A DNA stretch of 60,990 nt from Desulfobulbaceae bacterium (GTDB lineage Bacteria > Desulfobacterota > Desulfobulbia > Desulfobulbales > Desulfobulbaceae). The notes under the pieces were generated by a model that ran no database searches, was not told the DNA's origin, and saw nothing but the letters and a program-made list of their open reading frames with translations. The translations under genes and the position numbers were made by a program. The DNA is taken from contig JAAYIE010000100.1 in the NCBI GenBank assembly GCA_012744275.1, forward strand, positions 1-60,990, given 5' to 3'. Of the stretch, positions 19,392-28,208 are shown in pieces (within the stretch, counting starts at the first letter, position 1; each line of letters opens with the position of its first letter).

Positions 19392-20858
19392 TCAATCCTT
19401 CTTGCCACCCACCTGCGGTTTGGTTTCAACTTCTATCACTACCTCTACGTCCGGCCAGCGCTTTGCGAGGGGCTGAATAGACGGTCGCGCAATGATGCCG
19501 CAGAAAATCCGACTATCCGTGGTGATCGAGTCCAGATAGATGGGTGTTGTCAAAATCTTGTAGGAGTCTCGGTCGTTTTTGGTTTTAGGCATCACCACTT
19601 CGACCCCTTCTGGTATCAGGGTCACCTTTTTTAATTTCAGACCGGCAGGTAGCTTTCCAACCAGCTGGGGGGTGATTGGCATGCTTTTCTCCTCCATGGG
19701 CACAAGTGTCAGGTCGAGTTGTGCAGGAGAAACATCAAGCAGGGTAACATTTTTTGGTAAAGTGAGGTTATCGCTGGTAAGGACCACAGAATGCTTGCCC
19801 TGATCCAGCACCCGCAAGTCAATGGCAACGTGGGGCGGGTTCTGGGTCAATGTTTCCATCTCGGTGAGCGGTCCACTTAAATGCAGCTTCACCTCAGTGG
19901 CCCTGTCGCCCACAAGTACCGACCCATCCGCAGCTGAGGCAGTGTAATCAACTGCAGCGATAACGCTCCGCTCAACAGTATTTCGCGCCGTGTCCAGCAC
20001 AGACAGGGAAAAAGCAGTGGCAATCAGCAAACTGACAACACCGTGCAGAAGAGCATCCTTATTCAAGGCCCAAGAGCTCCTTTTCTTCCGCATCAGCCCC
20101 ACGCTCTCTAAGTGGCCAATAATAATATCACTGATTTCTTCAGTACCTTCTATCAACTGCATTTGGCCGTCAAAAAAAGCCGACACCTGTCCTCTCTCCT
20201 CGGAGACGACCAGAGCCAGAGCATCAGTCTGTTCGGCCAATCCCATGGCAGCGTGGTGGCGGGTGCCATAGCTGTTGGCCAGACGGGATGAGTTCGACAT
20301 GGGAAGACGAACACCAAACCGGGTTATGCGATCACCAACGATAATGATGGCACCATCATGTCCGGGTGAGTTAGGATCAAATAAACTGAGGATAAGCGGA
20401 TAGCTCGGGACGGCATTGAGCACAAAACCACCGGTTGTTTTTTCACCGATGGGTTCCCTGCCGGGGTAGACGATGAGCGCACCACAGTAGTCTTTGGCCA
20501 GGGCGCTCAGGCAATTTGCAATCAGTTTGGGCAGTCGTTCATCATTGATCTGTGCTCCCCGGGGAGGAGCCCATACCGCCCGTTCCAACACTTTTCTCAA
20601 TTCGGGCTGGAAGATGACGATGAGCCCGATCAAGGCTACATGGCTAACATTGTTGTAAATCCATTCTATCCCCCGCAGATCAAGCAGGTTGGCCCCTATA
20701 AAAACAAAGAGGGCTAAAAATATGCCGGCCATGATCTTCCAGGTCCCCAGCCGCATCAAGGTCCGCTGCAGAAAAAAAAGACCGGTGCTGATTAGGGCGA
20801 TATCAAGGAGCGTACGCCAAGAAAAAAACACTTCTAAAAACGAGGGAGGAAGTTCCAT
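19392..20858 (-). CDS. cdaA: Diadenylate cyclase CdaA fused to YbbR domains
   Basis: Makes the second messenger cyclic di-AMP from ATP. From the chosen ATG (MELPPSFLEVFFSW) it is 488 residues. Three N-terminal membrane helices (about 1-75) precede the DAC domain (about 90-245), with FDPNSPGHDGAIII carrying the DGA motif and YGTRHHAAMGLAEQTDALAL carrying the RHR-type motif. A further membrane helix near 265-285 leads into a periplasmic part (290-488) with repeated beta-rich YbbR-like segments such as VLVGDRATEVKLHLSGPLTE. In Bacillus the cyclase CdaA and its YbbR regulator CdaR are separate neighbouring genes; here they form one chain. An upstream frame extension to 20930 lacks family similarity. 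Confidence 0.88.
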   Translation of the reverse strand: MELPPSFLEVFFSWRTLLDIALISTGLFFLQRTLMRLGTWKIMAGIFLALFVFIGANLLDLRGIEWIYNNVSHVALIGLIVIFQPELRKVLERAVWAPPRGAQINDERLPKLIANCLSALAKDYCGALIVYPGREPIGEKTTGGFVLNAVPSYPLILSLFDPNSPGHDGAIIIVGDRITRFGVRLPMSNSSRLANSYGTRHHAAMGLAEQTDALALVVSEERGQVSAFFDGQMQLIEGTEEISDIIIGHLESVGLMRKKRSSWALNKDALLHGVVSLLIATAFSLSVLDTARNTVERSVIAAVDYTASAADGSVLVGDRATEVKLHLSGPLTEMETLTQNPPHVAIDLRVLDQGKHSVVLTSDNLTLPKNVTLLDVSPAQLDLTLVPMEEKSMPITPQLVGKLPAGLKLKKVTLIPEGVEVVMPKTKNDRDSYKILTTPIYLDSITTDSRIFCGIIARPSIQPLAKRWPDVEVVIEVETKPQVGGKKD

Positions 20859-21135
20859 GAACCTGCTAGTGCTAAAGGGGTAAATCTCAACATGACGGCA
20901 GTACGCGCCGTTTTTTATTGACCAGCACACAATACCAGTTTAAGCGCTGTTCTCTCAATCATTTTATAGATAACAAAACCTTAGATAGTGGACTGGGGCC
21001 CTCCAGGCCAAGGCAAAATACGCAAACTGTGCCTTGAAGTCTGAATCACCTTACAGCGTAAATAAAATCTTGCTCTTTTGGTTATTTTCGTTAAAATGCT
21101 TCCTTTGTGAATTTTCAATATTGAGGAGATATATC

Positions 21136-21342
21136 ATGTCACGTGTTTGCTCTATCTGTGGGAAAGGACCCATTAGCGGTAATAGTGTCAGCCATGCCCA
21201 CAACAAAAACCGTCGCCGCTGGATGCCAAACCTGCAGCGGGTTCGCTCCATCAGCAGTTCTGGCGGTACGGTGCGCATTGATGCTTGCACCCGTTGCATC
21301 CGTTCAGGCGCCGTTGTCAAACCCCTCCGTCAAAACCCATAG
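21136..21342 (+). CDS. rpmB: 50S ribosomal protein L28
   Basis: A 68-residue ribosomal large-subunit protein beginning [20 protein letters not shown], preceded by TTGAGGAGA. Paired cysteines at the N-terminus (CSIC) and near the end (CTRC) form the zinc-binding version of L28. The motifs [15 protein letters not shown] and [12 protein letters not shown] are typical. The longer open frame starting at 21034 has no support upstream of this methionine. Confidence 0.95.
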   Translation: MSRVCSICGKGPISGNSVSHAHNKNRRRWMPNLQRVRSISSSGGTVRIDACTRCIRSGAVVKPLRQNP

Positions 21343-21393
21343 ATATGCTGTATCCCGACCACATAAACGGCTTTATGATTTCGGCCTGCTGCC

Positions 21394-21651
21394 ATGAGTG
21401 AAGATAGCATTCGTTTCCTTCCGTATGAGCAGGCGGTGGAGTTGGTCGCTGCCATCCAAGAAGAAGAAGACATCGACAATCCGGACCGCCATATCCTGAC
21501 GGTATATAATCATAGCAATCGTGCCATCTGCTGGTTTGACTTTGAAGAGGTGATGCGTGATGCCGGGGTTTGCGGCAAAGATACGGTTTCTAAACAGACC
21601 TTGACGGAATATATTCTTCACCGCATTCCAGACTGGGCTCTGGACGACTGA
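21394..21651 (+). CDS. Small acidic protein of unknown function
   Basis: An 85-residue soluble acidic protein, MSEDSIRFLPYEQAVELVAA and so on, with no membrane segment or motif that I recognise. It has a plausible coding composition and starts 51 bp after rpmB on the same strand, so it may share its transcript. The end PDWALDD is tryptophan-containing and acidic. No function is proposed. Confidence 0.6.
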   Translation: MSEDSIRFLPYEQAVELVAAIQEEEDIDNPDRHILTVYNHSNRAICWFDFEEVMRDAGVCGKDTVSKQTLTEYILHRIPDWALDD

Positions 21652-21661
21652 ATACCTTTTT

Positions 21662-22489
21662 TTATTCCAGGACACCAGGCGGCATCTCCGTATTTTTCTC
21701 TCCTCCGAGCAGATAGCCACCATCCATCCTCAGTACCGAGCCGGTGCAATAGTCCGCATCACGCACCAAAAAAAGTACAGTTTTTGCCACTTCGTCGGGA
21801 TTAGCCGTCCGACCCAGAAGGGTATGATCATAAAGTGCATTCCGCTGTTGCAAAGAAAGCGCCTGCCACCCCCGGGTCTCCGGACCATGGCGGCTATCCA
21901 CCAGACCAAGCATCAGTTCATTCACCCGAATTGTAGGGGCTCCTTCACGCGCCCACTGCTCGGTCAGGCCAGTAACAGCCCGATTAGCTAAGGCGTAGCC
22001 GTCGCTGAACAGAACGCCCACAGGGCCGCTTCTCCCCACCAGGCCTGCAATGGAGGAAATATTCACCACCGCAGCCTGTGCCGCCTTTCTGAGCAGCGGC
22101 AGGGTGTGTCGCCACAACAGCCATTTGGCCTGCAAGGTGGTATCCAACTCGCGTTGCCATTGTGCTTCGTTCACTTTGCGACTGTAGTCGCCATGCACAA
22201 TTGGCATGCCACCGCGTTCGATGTTGTTGATAAGTATTTCAAGACCACCCAACTCCTTTACGATTTCCCGACACAGCCTAGCAACATCGTTCTTCTGTCG
22301 CAAATCCGCCTGTACGAGCACATGTTGCCCTGTGCCGCCAAATTCCTCCTGAAGACTTGCTACTGATTCAGGCCAATCGTACCAGGGCAGGACCAGACGC
22401 ACCCCCTTACTGACAAGCAAACGGGCAATCGCCCGCCCGATGCCCCGTGCAGCTCCCGGCACCAGAGCCCTTGCACCGTGTATGTCCAT
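21662..22489 (-). CDS. SDR-family protein lacking the catalytic lysine
   Basis: A 275-residue Rossmann-fold protein of the short-chain dehydrogenase family. The start at MDIHGARALVPGAARGIGRA follows a GGGGAGA site; the longer frame to 22537 is not supported. The cofactor loop reads GAARGIG, and INNIERGG replaces the usual NNAG. NISSIAGLVG near 150 gives the active-site serine region. The catalytic YxxxK motif appears as Y-A-L-A-N, so the lysine is replaced by asparagine. The C-terminal FLVRDADYCTGSVLRMDGGY is normal for FabG-like members. It may therefore be a weak or non-catalytic SDR. It diverges from the M16 peptidase gene. Confidence 0.8.
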   Translation of the reverse strand: MDIHGARALVPGAARGIGRAIARLLVSKGVRLVLPWYDWPESVASLQEEFGGTGQHVLVQADLRQKNDVARLCREIVKELGGLEILINNIERGGMPIVHGDYSRKVNEAQWQRELDTTLQAKWLLWRHTLPLLRKAAQAAVVNISSIAGLVGRSGPVGVLFSDGYALANRAVTGLTEQWAREGAPTIRVNELMLGLVDSRHGPETRGWQALSLQQRNALYDHTLLGRTANPDEVAKTVLFLVRDADYCTGSVLRMDGGYLLGGEKNTEMPPGVLE

Positions 22490-22589
22490 CTTGTCTCCCC
22501 CTGCGTGCTGTCCTATAATGTTTTTTATATACTCCAAGTCTGTCTGCTACGTATTTGTAAAAATGTACCCAACCAGAGACTTTACCACA

Positions 22590-25475
22590 ATGCCCAGACC
22601 AATATCCTTTCACCGAAGACCGCTTTTCCCTGCAATCATTGTTCTTTTTATATTGCTAATGTCCTCTGGCCTGCACGCAAAAGATAAACAACACAGGCAC
22701 GCATCGCTGCAGTCATCTGCCTGCATAAGCCAGGGTTGGCCCCATGAAGACAGTAACTTGCCTGTGGATCCAACCATTATTTTCGGCTCCCTTGACAATG
22801 GTCTGCGCTATATTCTCAAACAGAATCGCGAACCGAGAAACCGGGTGGCCATGCACCTGAACATCCAGGCCGGTTCGCTGCACGAAACGGAAACGCAACG
22901 GGGTCTGGCCCACTATCTGGAACATATGCTGTTCAATGGCACCACCAACTATCCTCCAGGTACGCTAGTGGAGTATTTTCAATCCATCGGCATGGGCTTT
23001 GGCGCAGACACCAATGCCCACACCAGCTACGATGAAACGGTCTACAAACTCATTTTGCCGGCACCAGACGCCAAAACCCTCGCCGACGGCCTGCTTGTCT
23101 TGGCTGATTATGCCAGGGGTGCCCTATTGCTGGAAGAAGAAGTTGAGCGCGAACGAGGTATTATTATTGCTGAGAAACGAAGCCGTGATTCAGCAGCAAC
23201 ACGGGTACGCAAGGCGCAACTCGCCTTTGATTTTGACGGTACCCTGGTGGCAAAGCGCGACCCGATCGGCACCGATGCAGTGTTGCAACAGGCCAACGCA
23301 ACGCTGCTGCGTTCCTACTACAACAGCTGGTATCGCCCCGACAACATGGTTGTGGTGGTGGTTGGCGATATGGATACTGACCTGGCAGAGCGTCTGGTGC
23401 GGCAGCACTTCTCCACCCTTCAGTCTGCGACTGACTCCCGACCACTCTGTCCGGACCTTGGTTCCCCCCTTGCACAAGGCGAGCGCGTACGTCACCTGGC
23501 AGAACCGGATTTGGGTTACACTGAAATCAGCCTGGCTACGGTGGCTGCGGAGGCTCCGGAAGCGGATACACTTGAACGTGAAACCACACTGCTGCACCGC
23601 TATCTTGCCCTCGTTCTTCTTAACAACCGTCTACAACAACTGGATCGTGCTGCTGACAGTCCCATTGCAAAAACAATGGCCTTTTCGGGCAACTTTATCC
23701 CTCAATTTCGCTACAGCCTCCTGAGCACTCGCACTGAAGCCGCGAACTGGCAAAAGGGATTGTCTCTACTGCAAACCGTGCTTGAACAGGGCATACGCCA
23801 TGGTTTCAGTGAGGCGGAGTTGGAAAGGGGTAAAAAAGAAATTGAGGCCTTGTTGATAAAGGAGGCGCAGACTGCAGGGGCCCGCGACAGTCGTGATCTT
23901 GCCATGGAACTTATCCGCAACCTTAATGACCGCGAGGTCTCCCTGTCGCCCACCCAGAAACAGGACATTTTTCTCCCCTTGGTAAAGCAAGCCACCTTAT
24001 ACGACATCAACCAAGCATTCATCAGCATGTGGCCGGCCGAACCAAGAACGGTGACTGTGGCGGGCACAGCGATGGTAGAAATACCTCGAGAACAGGCCGA
24101 AGCACAAATACAGGCACTGTATACCGCCAACCAAAAGGCGGCAGCACCCAAGTGGCAGGAGGAAGAAACGCCCTCCTTCCCCTATCTACCGCCACCCAAA
24201 CACACCCGGCCACCAGTCAATGAGAACACGGACCCAGACATTGGCCTGCACCGCATGGTGTTTGCTGAAGGGCTTGTTGTCCACGTTAAAAAAACCGATT
24301 TTCATCCCAACCAGGTGCTTTTGAGCGCACATTTTGGAGGAGGCCTGCAAAGCGAACCTTTGCCTGGATTGGCTTTGCTTGGCCAGAGTGTGATCAAAGA
24401 GAGCGGCACTGCCACCTTGACCCGCGAACAACTGAATCGGGCTTTGGCCGGAAGCAACATTACTTTGGATTTTTCAATCGGCCCCGAAAGCTTTGCCTTC
24501 AGCGGTAGCGCCCTGTCCTCAGAACTGGAACTGCTGTTGCAAGTGCTGTTCGCCCGCCTGTATGATCCCGGTTTCAGACCAGAGGCTTTTAGCAACAGCA
24601 AGAAACAGCTTGGCCAAATGTATGCACAGATGAATGGGTCAGCAGAAGGTGTGCATCAGCTCGAAGGAGAACGTTTCCTCAGCGGTGGGAGCCGCTTCTA
24701 TTCGATGCCATCCTGGCAGGAGGTAAACGCCCGTAGTCTGGAGCAGTTGAGCAATTGGTTACACCCGGCCTTCAGCCAGGCCCCACTTGAAATTAACCTT
24801 GTTGGCGATATCGAACCAGATCAGGTGCGTCGTTTGCTCAGCACGTATTTTGGTGCGCAAAATCGCAGTCTGCACCAGCATACTCAAAAAAAATCAATTA
24901 TCTTTCCACAGGGCAAAACGTTGCGGCTTGCCGCCTCTGGGTCGTCCGGGAAGGCGCAACTGACGGTTGCCTGGAAAACAGGAGATTTCTGGGATATTGA
25001 CCGCACCCGTGGCCTCAACATGCTGGCGAGCATACTGGATGATCGTTTACGGGTCACAATCCGTGAAGAGCTTGGCGCCACATACTCACCCCAAGTATTC
25101 AGTTTGCCCAGTAGAATTGATAAGGGCTTTGGCCTGCTGGAAACTCGCCTCATCGTTGACCCGACCCAGGCCGAGCAACTCGCCCGGACCGTGCAATCAG
25201 TTGCGACTGGACTGGGCCTTGAGGGAATAAGCGCAGAGGAATTCAAGCGGGCCCAGGAACCAACCCTCACTTCCATCCGCGAACAAATGCGCAGCAATGC
25301 CTACTGGCTCCACACCGTGCTCAGCCTCTCCAGTCGGCATCCGGAACAACTGCTGTGGCCCAAGAGTATTCTGCAGGATTTCACCAACATGCAACGGGAA
25401 GATATCCAAAAACTGGCGCAGCAATATCTGGGAAATGATCAGGCGGCAACCGTACTGGTCTTGCCCCAGCAATAG
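22590..25475 (+). CDS. Zinc peptidase of family M16 (PqqL/YhjJ-like)
   Basis: A 961-residue two-domain metallopeptidase, predicted to be exported. The chosen start (MPRPISFHRRPLFPAI) gives a signal anchor with hydrophobic core IIVLFILLMSSGLHA. The inverted zinc motif HYLEH is at about residues 108-112 in RGLAHYLEHMLFNGT, with the third ligand in the EEEVERERGIIIAEKR helix near 185. The second M16 domain begins near 560 (VHVKKTDFHPNQVLLSAHFG) and keeps the fold but not the zinc motif, as is normal. Longer frames reach 22440 but overlap the divergent SDR promoter. The start is uncertain because no strong ribosome-binding site is visible. Confidence 0.9.
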   Translation: MPRPISFHRRPLFPAIIVLFILLMSSGLHAKDKQHRHASLQSSACISQGWPHEDSNLPVDPTIIFGSLDNGLRYILKQNREPRNRVAMHLNIQAGSLHETETQRGLAHYLEHMLFNGTTNYPPGTLVEYFQSIGMGFGADTNAHTSYDETVYKLILPAPDAKTLADGLLVLADYARGALLLEEEVERERGIIIAEKRSRDSAATRVRKAQLAFDFDGTLVAKRDPIGTDAVLQQANATLLRSYYNSWYRPDNMVVVVVGDMDTDLAERLVRQHFSTLQSATDSRPLCPDLGSPLAQGERVRHLAEPDLGYTEISLATVAAEAPEADTLERETTLLHRYLALVLLNNRLQQLDRAADSPIAKTMAFSGNFIPQFRYSLLSTRTEAANWQKGLSLLQTVLEQGIRHGFSEAELERGKKEIEALLIKEAQTAGARDSRDLAMELIRNLNDREVSLSPTQKQDIFLPLVKQATLYDINQAFISMWPAEPRTVTVAGTAMVEIPREQAEAQIQALYTANQKAAAPKWQEEETPSFPYLPPPKHTRPPVNENTDPDIGLHRMVFAEGLVVHVKKTDFHPNQVLLSAHFGGGLQSEPLPGLALLGQSVIKESGTATLTREQLNRALAGSNITLDFSIGPESFAFSGSALSSELELLLQVLFARLYDPGFRPEAFSNSKKQLGQMYAQMNGSAEGVHQLEGERFLSGGSRFYSMPSWQEVNARSLEQLSNWLHPAFSQAPLEINLVGDIEPDQVRRLLSTYFGAQNRSLHQHTQKKSIIFPQGKTLRLAASGSSGKAQLTVAWKTGDFWDIDRTRGLNMLASILDDRLRVTIREELGATYSPQVFSLPSRIDKGFGLLETRLIVDPTQAEQLARTVQSVATGLGLEGISAEEFKRAQEPTLTSIREQMRSNAYWLHTVLSLSSRHPEQLLWPKSILQDFTNMQREDIQKLAQQYLGNDQAATVLVLPQQ

Positions 25476-25857
25476 CAATACGCGGGCACTACGCGGCCTG
25501 CACAGCTCTGTGCACTTTCATGCATGAGAGGAGCAGGGCCTGGTCAGCGTACGAATGATTCGAGTTTCAGCTTGAAATGCCCAGATACTATTAAGGAGCA
25601 AGAAAAATGTAACCCAAGCGTACATACAGGTTCGTTTTGGACATTTTCCAGGCCTTACGCGGAGAAGGCTCCCATGTGAGATTTGAATAGCACCCTTTTA
25701 AATGGGAAGTCGACCATTTCAAGGAGCTTCATTTGTTGGTAACCGGTCTCCCCCATCACTCACCGGGTAGAGAGCCCGGATGGCCTTTGCTTTCACGCTC
25801 TCCTGTGGTATAGTTTTTAAGAAATACGTCCTTAAACCGCCCAGCTGCACCACGTTA
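25476..25857. other. Intergenic region upstream of the PHP gene, with a candidate promoter
   Basis: About 380 bp with no recognised gene. Near its end TTGCTT (25787-25792), a 16-base spacer and TATAGT (25809-25814) form a plausible sigma-70 promoter for the PHP phosphoesterase gene. Nothing else could be assigned. Confidence 0.4.
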
Positions 25858-26727
25858 ATGTGTATTGATCTGCATACCCACTCGCTCTACTCGGACGGAA
25901 GTCATACGCCACATGAACTAGTTGCGCTCGGACTGCAAAATAAACTGCGCTGCCTTGCCCTGACCGACCACGACACCGTGGAGGGGGTTACAGACCTGCT
26001 ACGCTATGGGAAAAAAGCGGGGCTACCTGTTCTCAGTGGCATGGAAGTCAGTACCACTTTACGGAACTACACCGTTCATATCCTGGGGTATGGTTTTGAT
26101 CCAGAACTACCTGAGCTGCACCGCTGGCTGCGTCCCTTGCAGGACAGCCGCGCCAGGCGCAACCAGAACATACTGGCAAAACTCCACAACCTTGGCATTG
26201 ATATCAGCGAAGAAGAACTGCAGGCAGTGTCCGGCGAGGGACAAACCGGCCGCCCACACTTTGCCCGTCTGCTGGTGCAACGGGGAGTCGTTGCCAGCTT
26301 CGATGCAGCTTTTTCCAGATACCTTGGTCGCAATAAACCTGCCTGGGTACCACGGTTCAGCTACTCCGCCCCTGAAGCCATAGCCATGATCCACCGTGCG
26401 GGAGGCAAAGCAGTACTGGCCCACCCCGGGATGCTCAGTCCGGATATGCGAGTTATCGTTGCCTTGGTTGAGGAGTTGGCGCATCAAGGGCTGGATGGGC
26501 TCGAAGTGTACTATCCGTCCCACAGCAGGCAACTGTGCCGCAGGCTCATCAACCTTGCCAGTATACACAGGCTTCTGGTCACTGGTGGTAGTGACTTCCA
26601 CGGCGCAACCAGGCCGGCCCACCCATTGGCCTCGAGAACAAATGGATTTTGCCCTCCAGCGTCCTTATTATCTCCCCTTCTGGCTGCCTTGGCCAACCAG
26701 CACGATCAGCAGCCATTCTTCCATTAA
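25858..26727 (+). CDS. PHP-domain phosphoesterase (RnmB/YciV-like)
   Basis: A 289-residue metal-dependent phosphoesterase. The start MCIDLHTHSLYSDGSHTPHE is the PHP family N-terminus with the first metal histidines. LALTDHDTVEG near residue 39, LSGMEVSTT near 60, VLAHPGM near 188 and VTGGSDFHG near 240 complete the metal site. The inserted helical segment with GRPHFARLLVQRG matches the YciV/TrpH subgroup. Characterised members are 3',5'-nucleoside bisphosphate phosphatase and 5'-3' exoribonuclease acting on short RNAs. The open frame extends upstream to 25780 without family similarity. It is followed closely by an NtrC-type regulator gene. Confidence 0.88.
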   Translation: MCIDLHTHSLYSDGSHTPHELVALGLQNKLRCLALTDHDTVEGVTDLLRYGKKAGLPVLSGMEVSTTLRNYTVHILGYGFDPELPELHRWLRPLQDSRARRNQNILAKLHNLGIDISEEELQAVSGEGQTGRPHFARLLVQRGVVASFDAAFSRYLGRNKPAWVPRFSYSAPEAIAMIHRAGGKAVLAHPGMLSPDMRVIVALVEELAHQGLDGLEVYYPSHSRQLCRRLINLASIHRLLVTGGSDFHGATRPAHPLASRTNGFCPPASLLSPLLAALANQHDQQPFFH

Positions 26728-26748
26728 GTTGACCTAACTCCCTATATT

Positions 26749-28137
26749 ATGCAGAGCATTCTCGTTGTTGATGATGAACCGAACTATCAGATTGTGCTTT
26801 CCGAGCTACTCAAAGACGAAGGTTACGAAGTCTTCACTGCGGACAGCGCCATCGACGCCCTTCCTCTGGTACACAATACCGATCTTGACCTTGTCTTAAC
26901 CGACATGAAAATGCCGGGCATGGATGGCATCGAATTCCTTCAAAAGGTCAAGGAATTCAACCGAGAATTACCCGTCATCCTAATCACCGCCTACGCTGAA
27001 GTAGAACGTGCGGTTGAAGCCATGCACCTGGGCGCCTTCACTTATCTGGCCAAACCCTTCTCCAATCAGCAGCTCCTGGCGAGCGCCAACAAGGCTATCG
27101 AGCACTACGGCCTGGTACGGGAGTTACGTCGCCTGCGCGAAGAAGCCAGCCCCCGCACCGGCTTTAGCGGTATGATTGGCAAAAGCCCTTCCATGCAGAT
27201 GGTGTACCAGCTGATTGAAAAAGTAGCGCCCACCTCGTCCTCTGTTCTTATCACCGGCGAGTCCGGTACCGGCAAAGAACTGGTGGCCCGCGCCATCCAC
27301 GCCCGCAGTAAACGCAAGGATGCTCCATTCATTTCCGTAAACTGTGCCGCACTTTCAGAACATCTGCTGGAAAGCGAACTCTTCGGCCATGAAAAAGGCG
27401 CGTTTACCGATGCTGTTACCATGCGCAAGGGCCGTTTTGAACTAGCCGATACTGGCACCCTCTTTCTGGATGAAATCGGTGAAATGGCACCAAGACTGCA
27501 GGCTAAGCTGTTGCGAGTTCTGCAGGAAAAAACCTTTGAGCGGGTGGGCGGCAACCAGAGTATGCAGGCCGATGTGCGCATCCTTGCCGCCACCAATAAG
27601 GAGTTAAGGGATGAAATTGAGCGAGGTTCTTTCCGGGAAGACCTGTACTACCGTTTGAACGTCATCCACATACACCTCACCCCGCTGCGGGAGCGGACTG
27701 ACGATATTCCGCCATTGGTCACACATTTTATTGAAAAAAGTGGGAAGTCTTTGGGGAAAAAACTTGACATCTCACTGGATGCTTTACGACTTCTGGTGAG
27801 TCTACCCTGGGAAGGCAATGTGCGCGAATTGGAAAACACCATTGAGCGTGCTGCTATCCTCTGCGAAAACAACACCATCACCCCGGAAGATGTGCAACCA
27901 GAGGGTAACATGCTGCCAAGCAGCCACCAGTGGAGTGAATCACTGGAACTGAACCAGTTTATTCCCGAGCATCTGACTCTGCCAGAAATTCTCAATGGTA
28001 TTGAAGAACGCCTGGTGCGCGAAGCCCTGGAGGATGCAGATGAGATCCAGGCAAGAGCTGCGGAAAAACTTGGAATCACCAAGAGCCTGCTTCAGTACAA
28101 AATGAAGAAGTACAATCTGCAGCGCAAAAAACGCTAA
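26749..28137 (+). CDS. NtrC-family sigma-54-dependent response regulator
   Basis: A 462-residue response regulator that activates sigma-54 promoters after phosphorylation. The receiver domain (1-120) has the acidic pair VVDDE at 8-10, phospho-acceptor D52 in LTDMKMPG and the lysine in YLAKPF. The AAA+ domain (about 145-370) has Walker A GESGTGKELVARAIH, the sigma-54 contact loop GAFTDA, Walker B LFLDEIGE and the R-finger region RILAATNKEL. The C-terminal Fis-type helix-turn-helix reads AAEKLGITKSLLQYKMKKYN. No histidine kinase lies beside it, so its partner and signal are unknown. Confidence 0.93.
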   Translation: MQSILVVDDEPNYQIVLSELLKDEGYEVFTADSAIDALPLVHNTDLDLVLTDMKMPGMDGIEFLQKVKEFNRELPVILITAYAEVERAVEAMHLGAFTYLAKPFSNQQLLASANKAIEHYGLVRELRRLREEASPRTGFSGMIGKSPSMQMVYQLIEKVAPTSSSVLITGESGTGKELVARAIHARSKRKDAPFISVNCAALSEHLLESELFGHEKGAFTDAVTMRKGRFELADTGTLFLDEIGEMAPRLQAKLLRVLQEKTFERVGGNQSMQADVRILAATNKELRDEIERGSFREDLYYRLNVIHIHLTPLRERTDDIPPLVTHFIEKSGKSLGKKLDISLDALRLLVSLPWEGNVRELENTIERAAILCENNTITPEDVQPEGNMLPSSHQWSESLELNQFIPEHLTLPEILNGIEERLVREALEDADEIQARAAEKLGITKSLLQYKMKKYNLQRKKR

Positions 28138-28208
28138 GGAACTCTCGGACAGCATTCGTAACGCCGCCGAGTTTTCAACCCTCCACTCCCTACCCTCGTA
28201 GCCTCACG

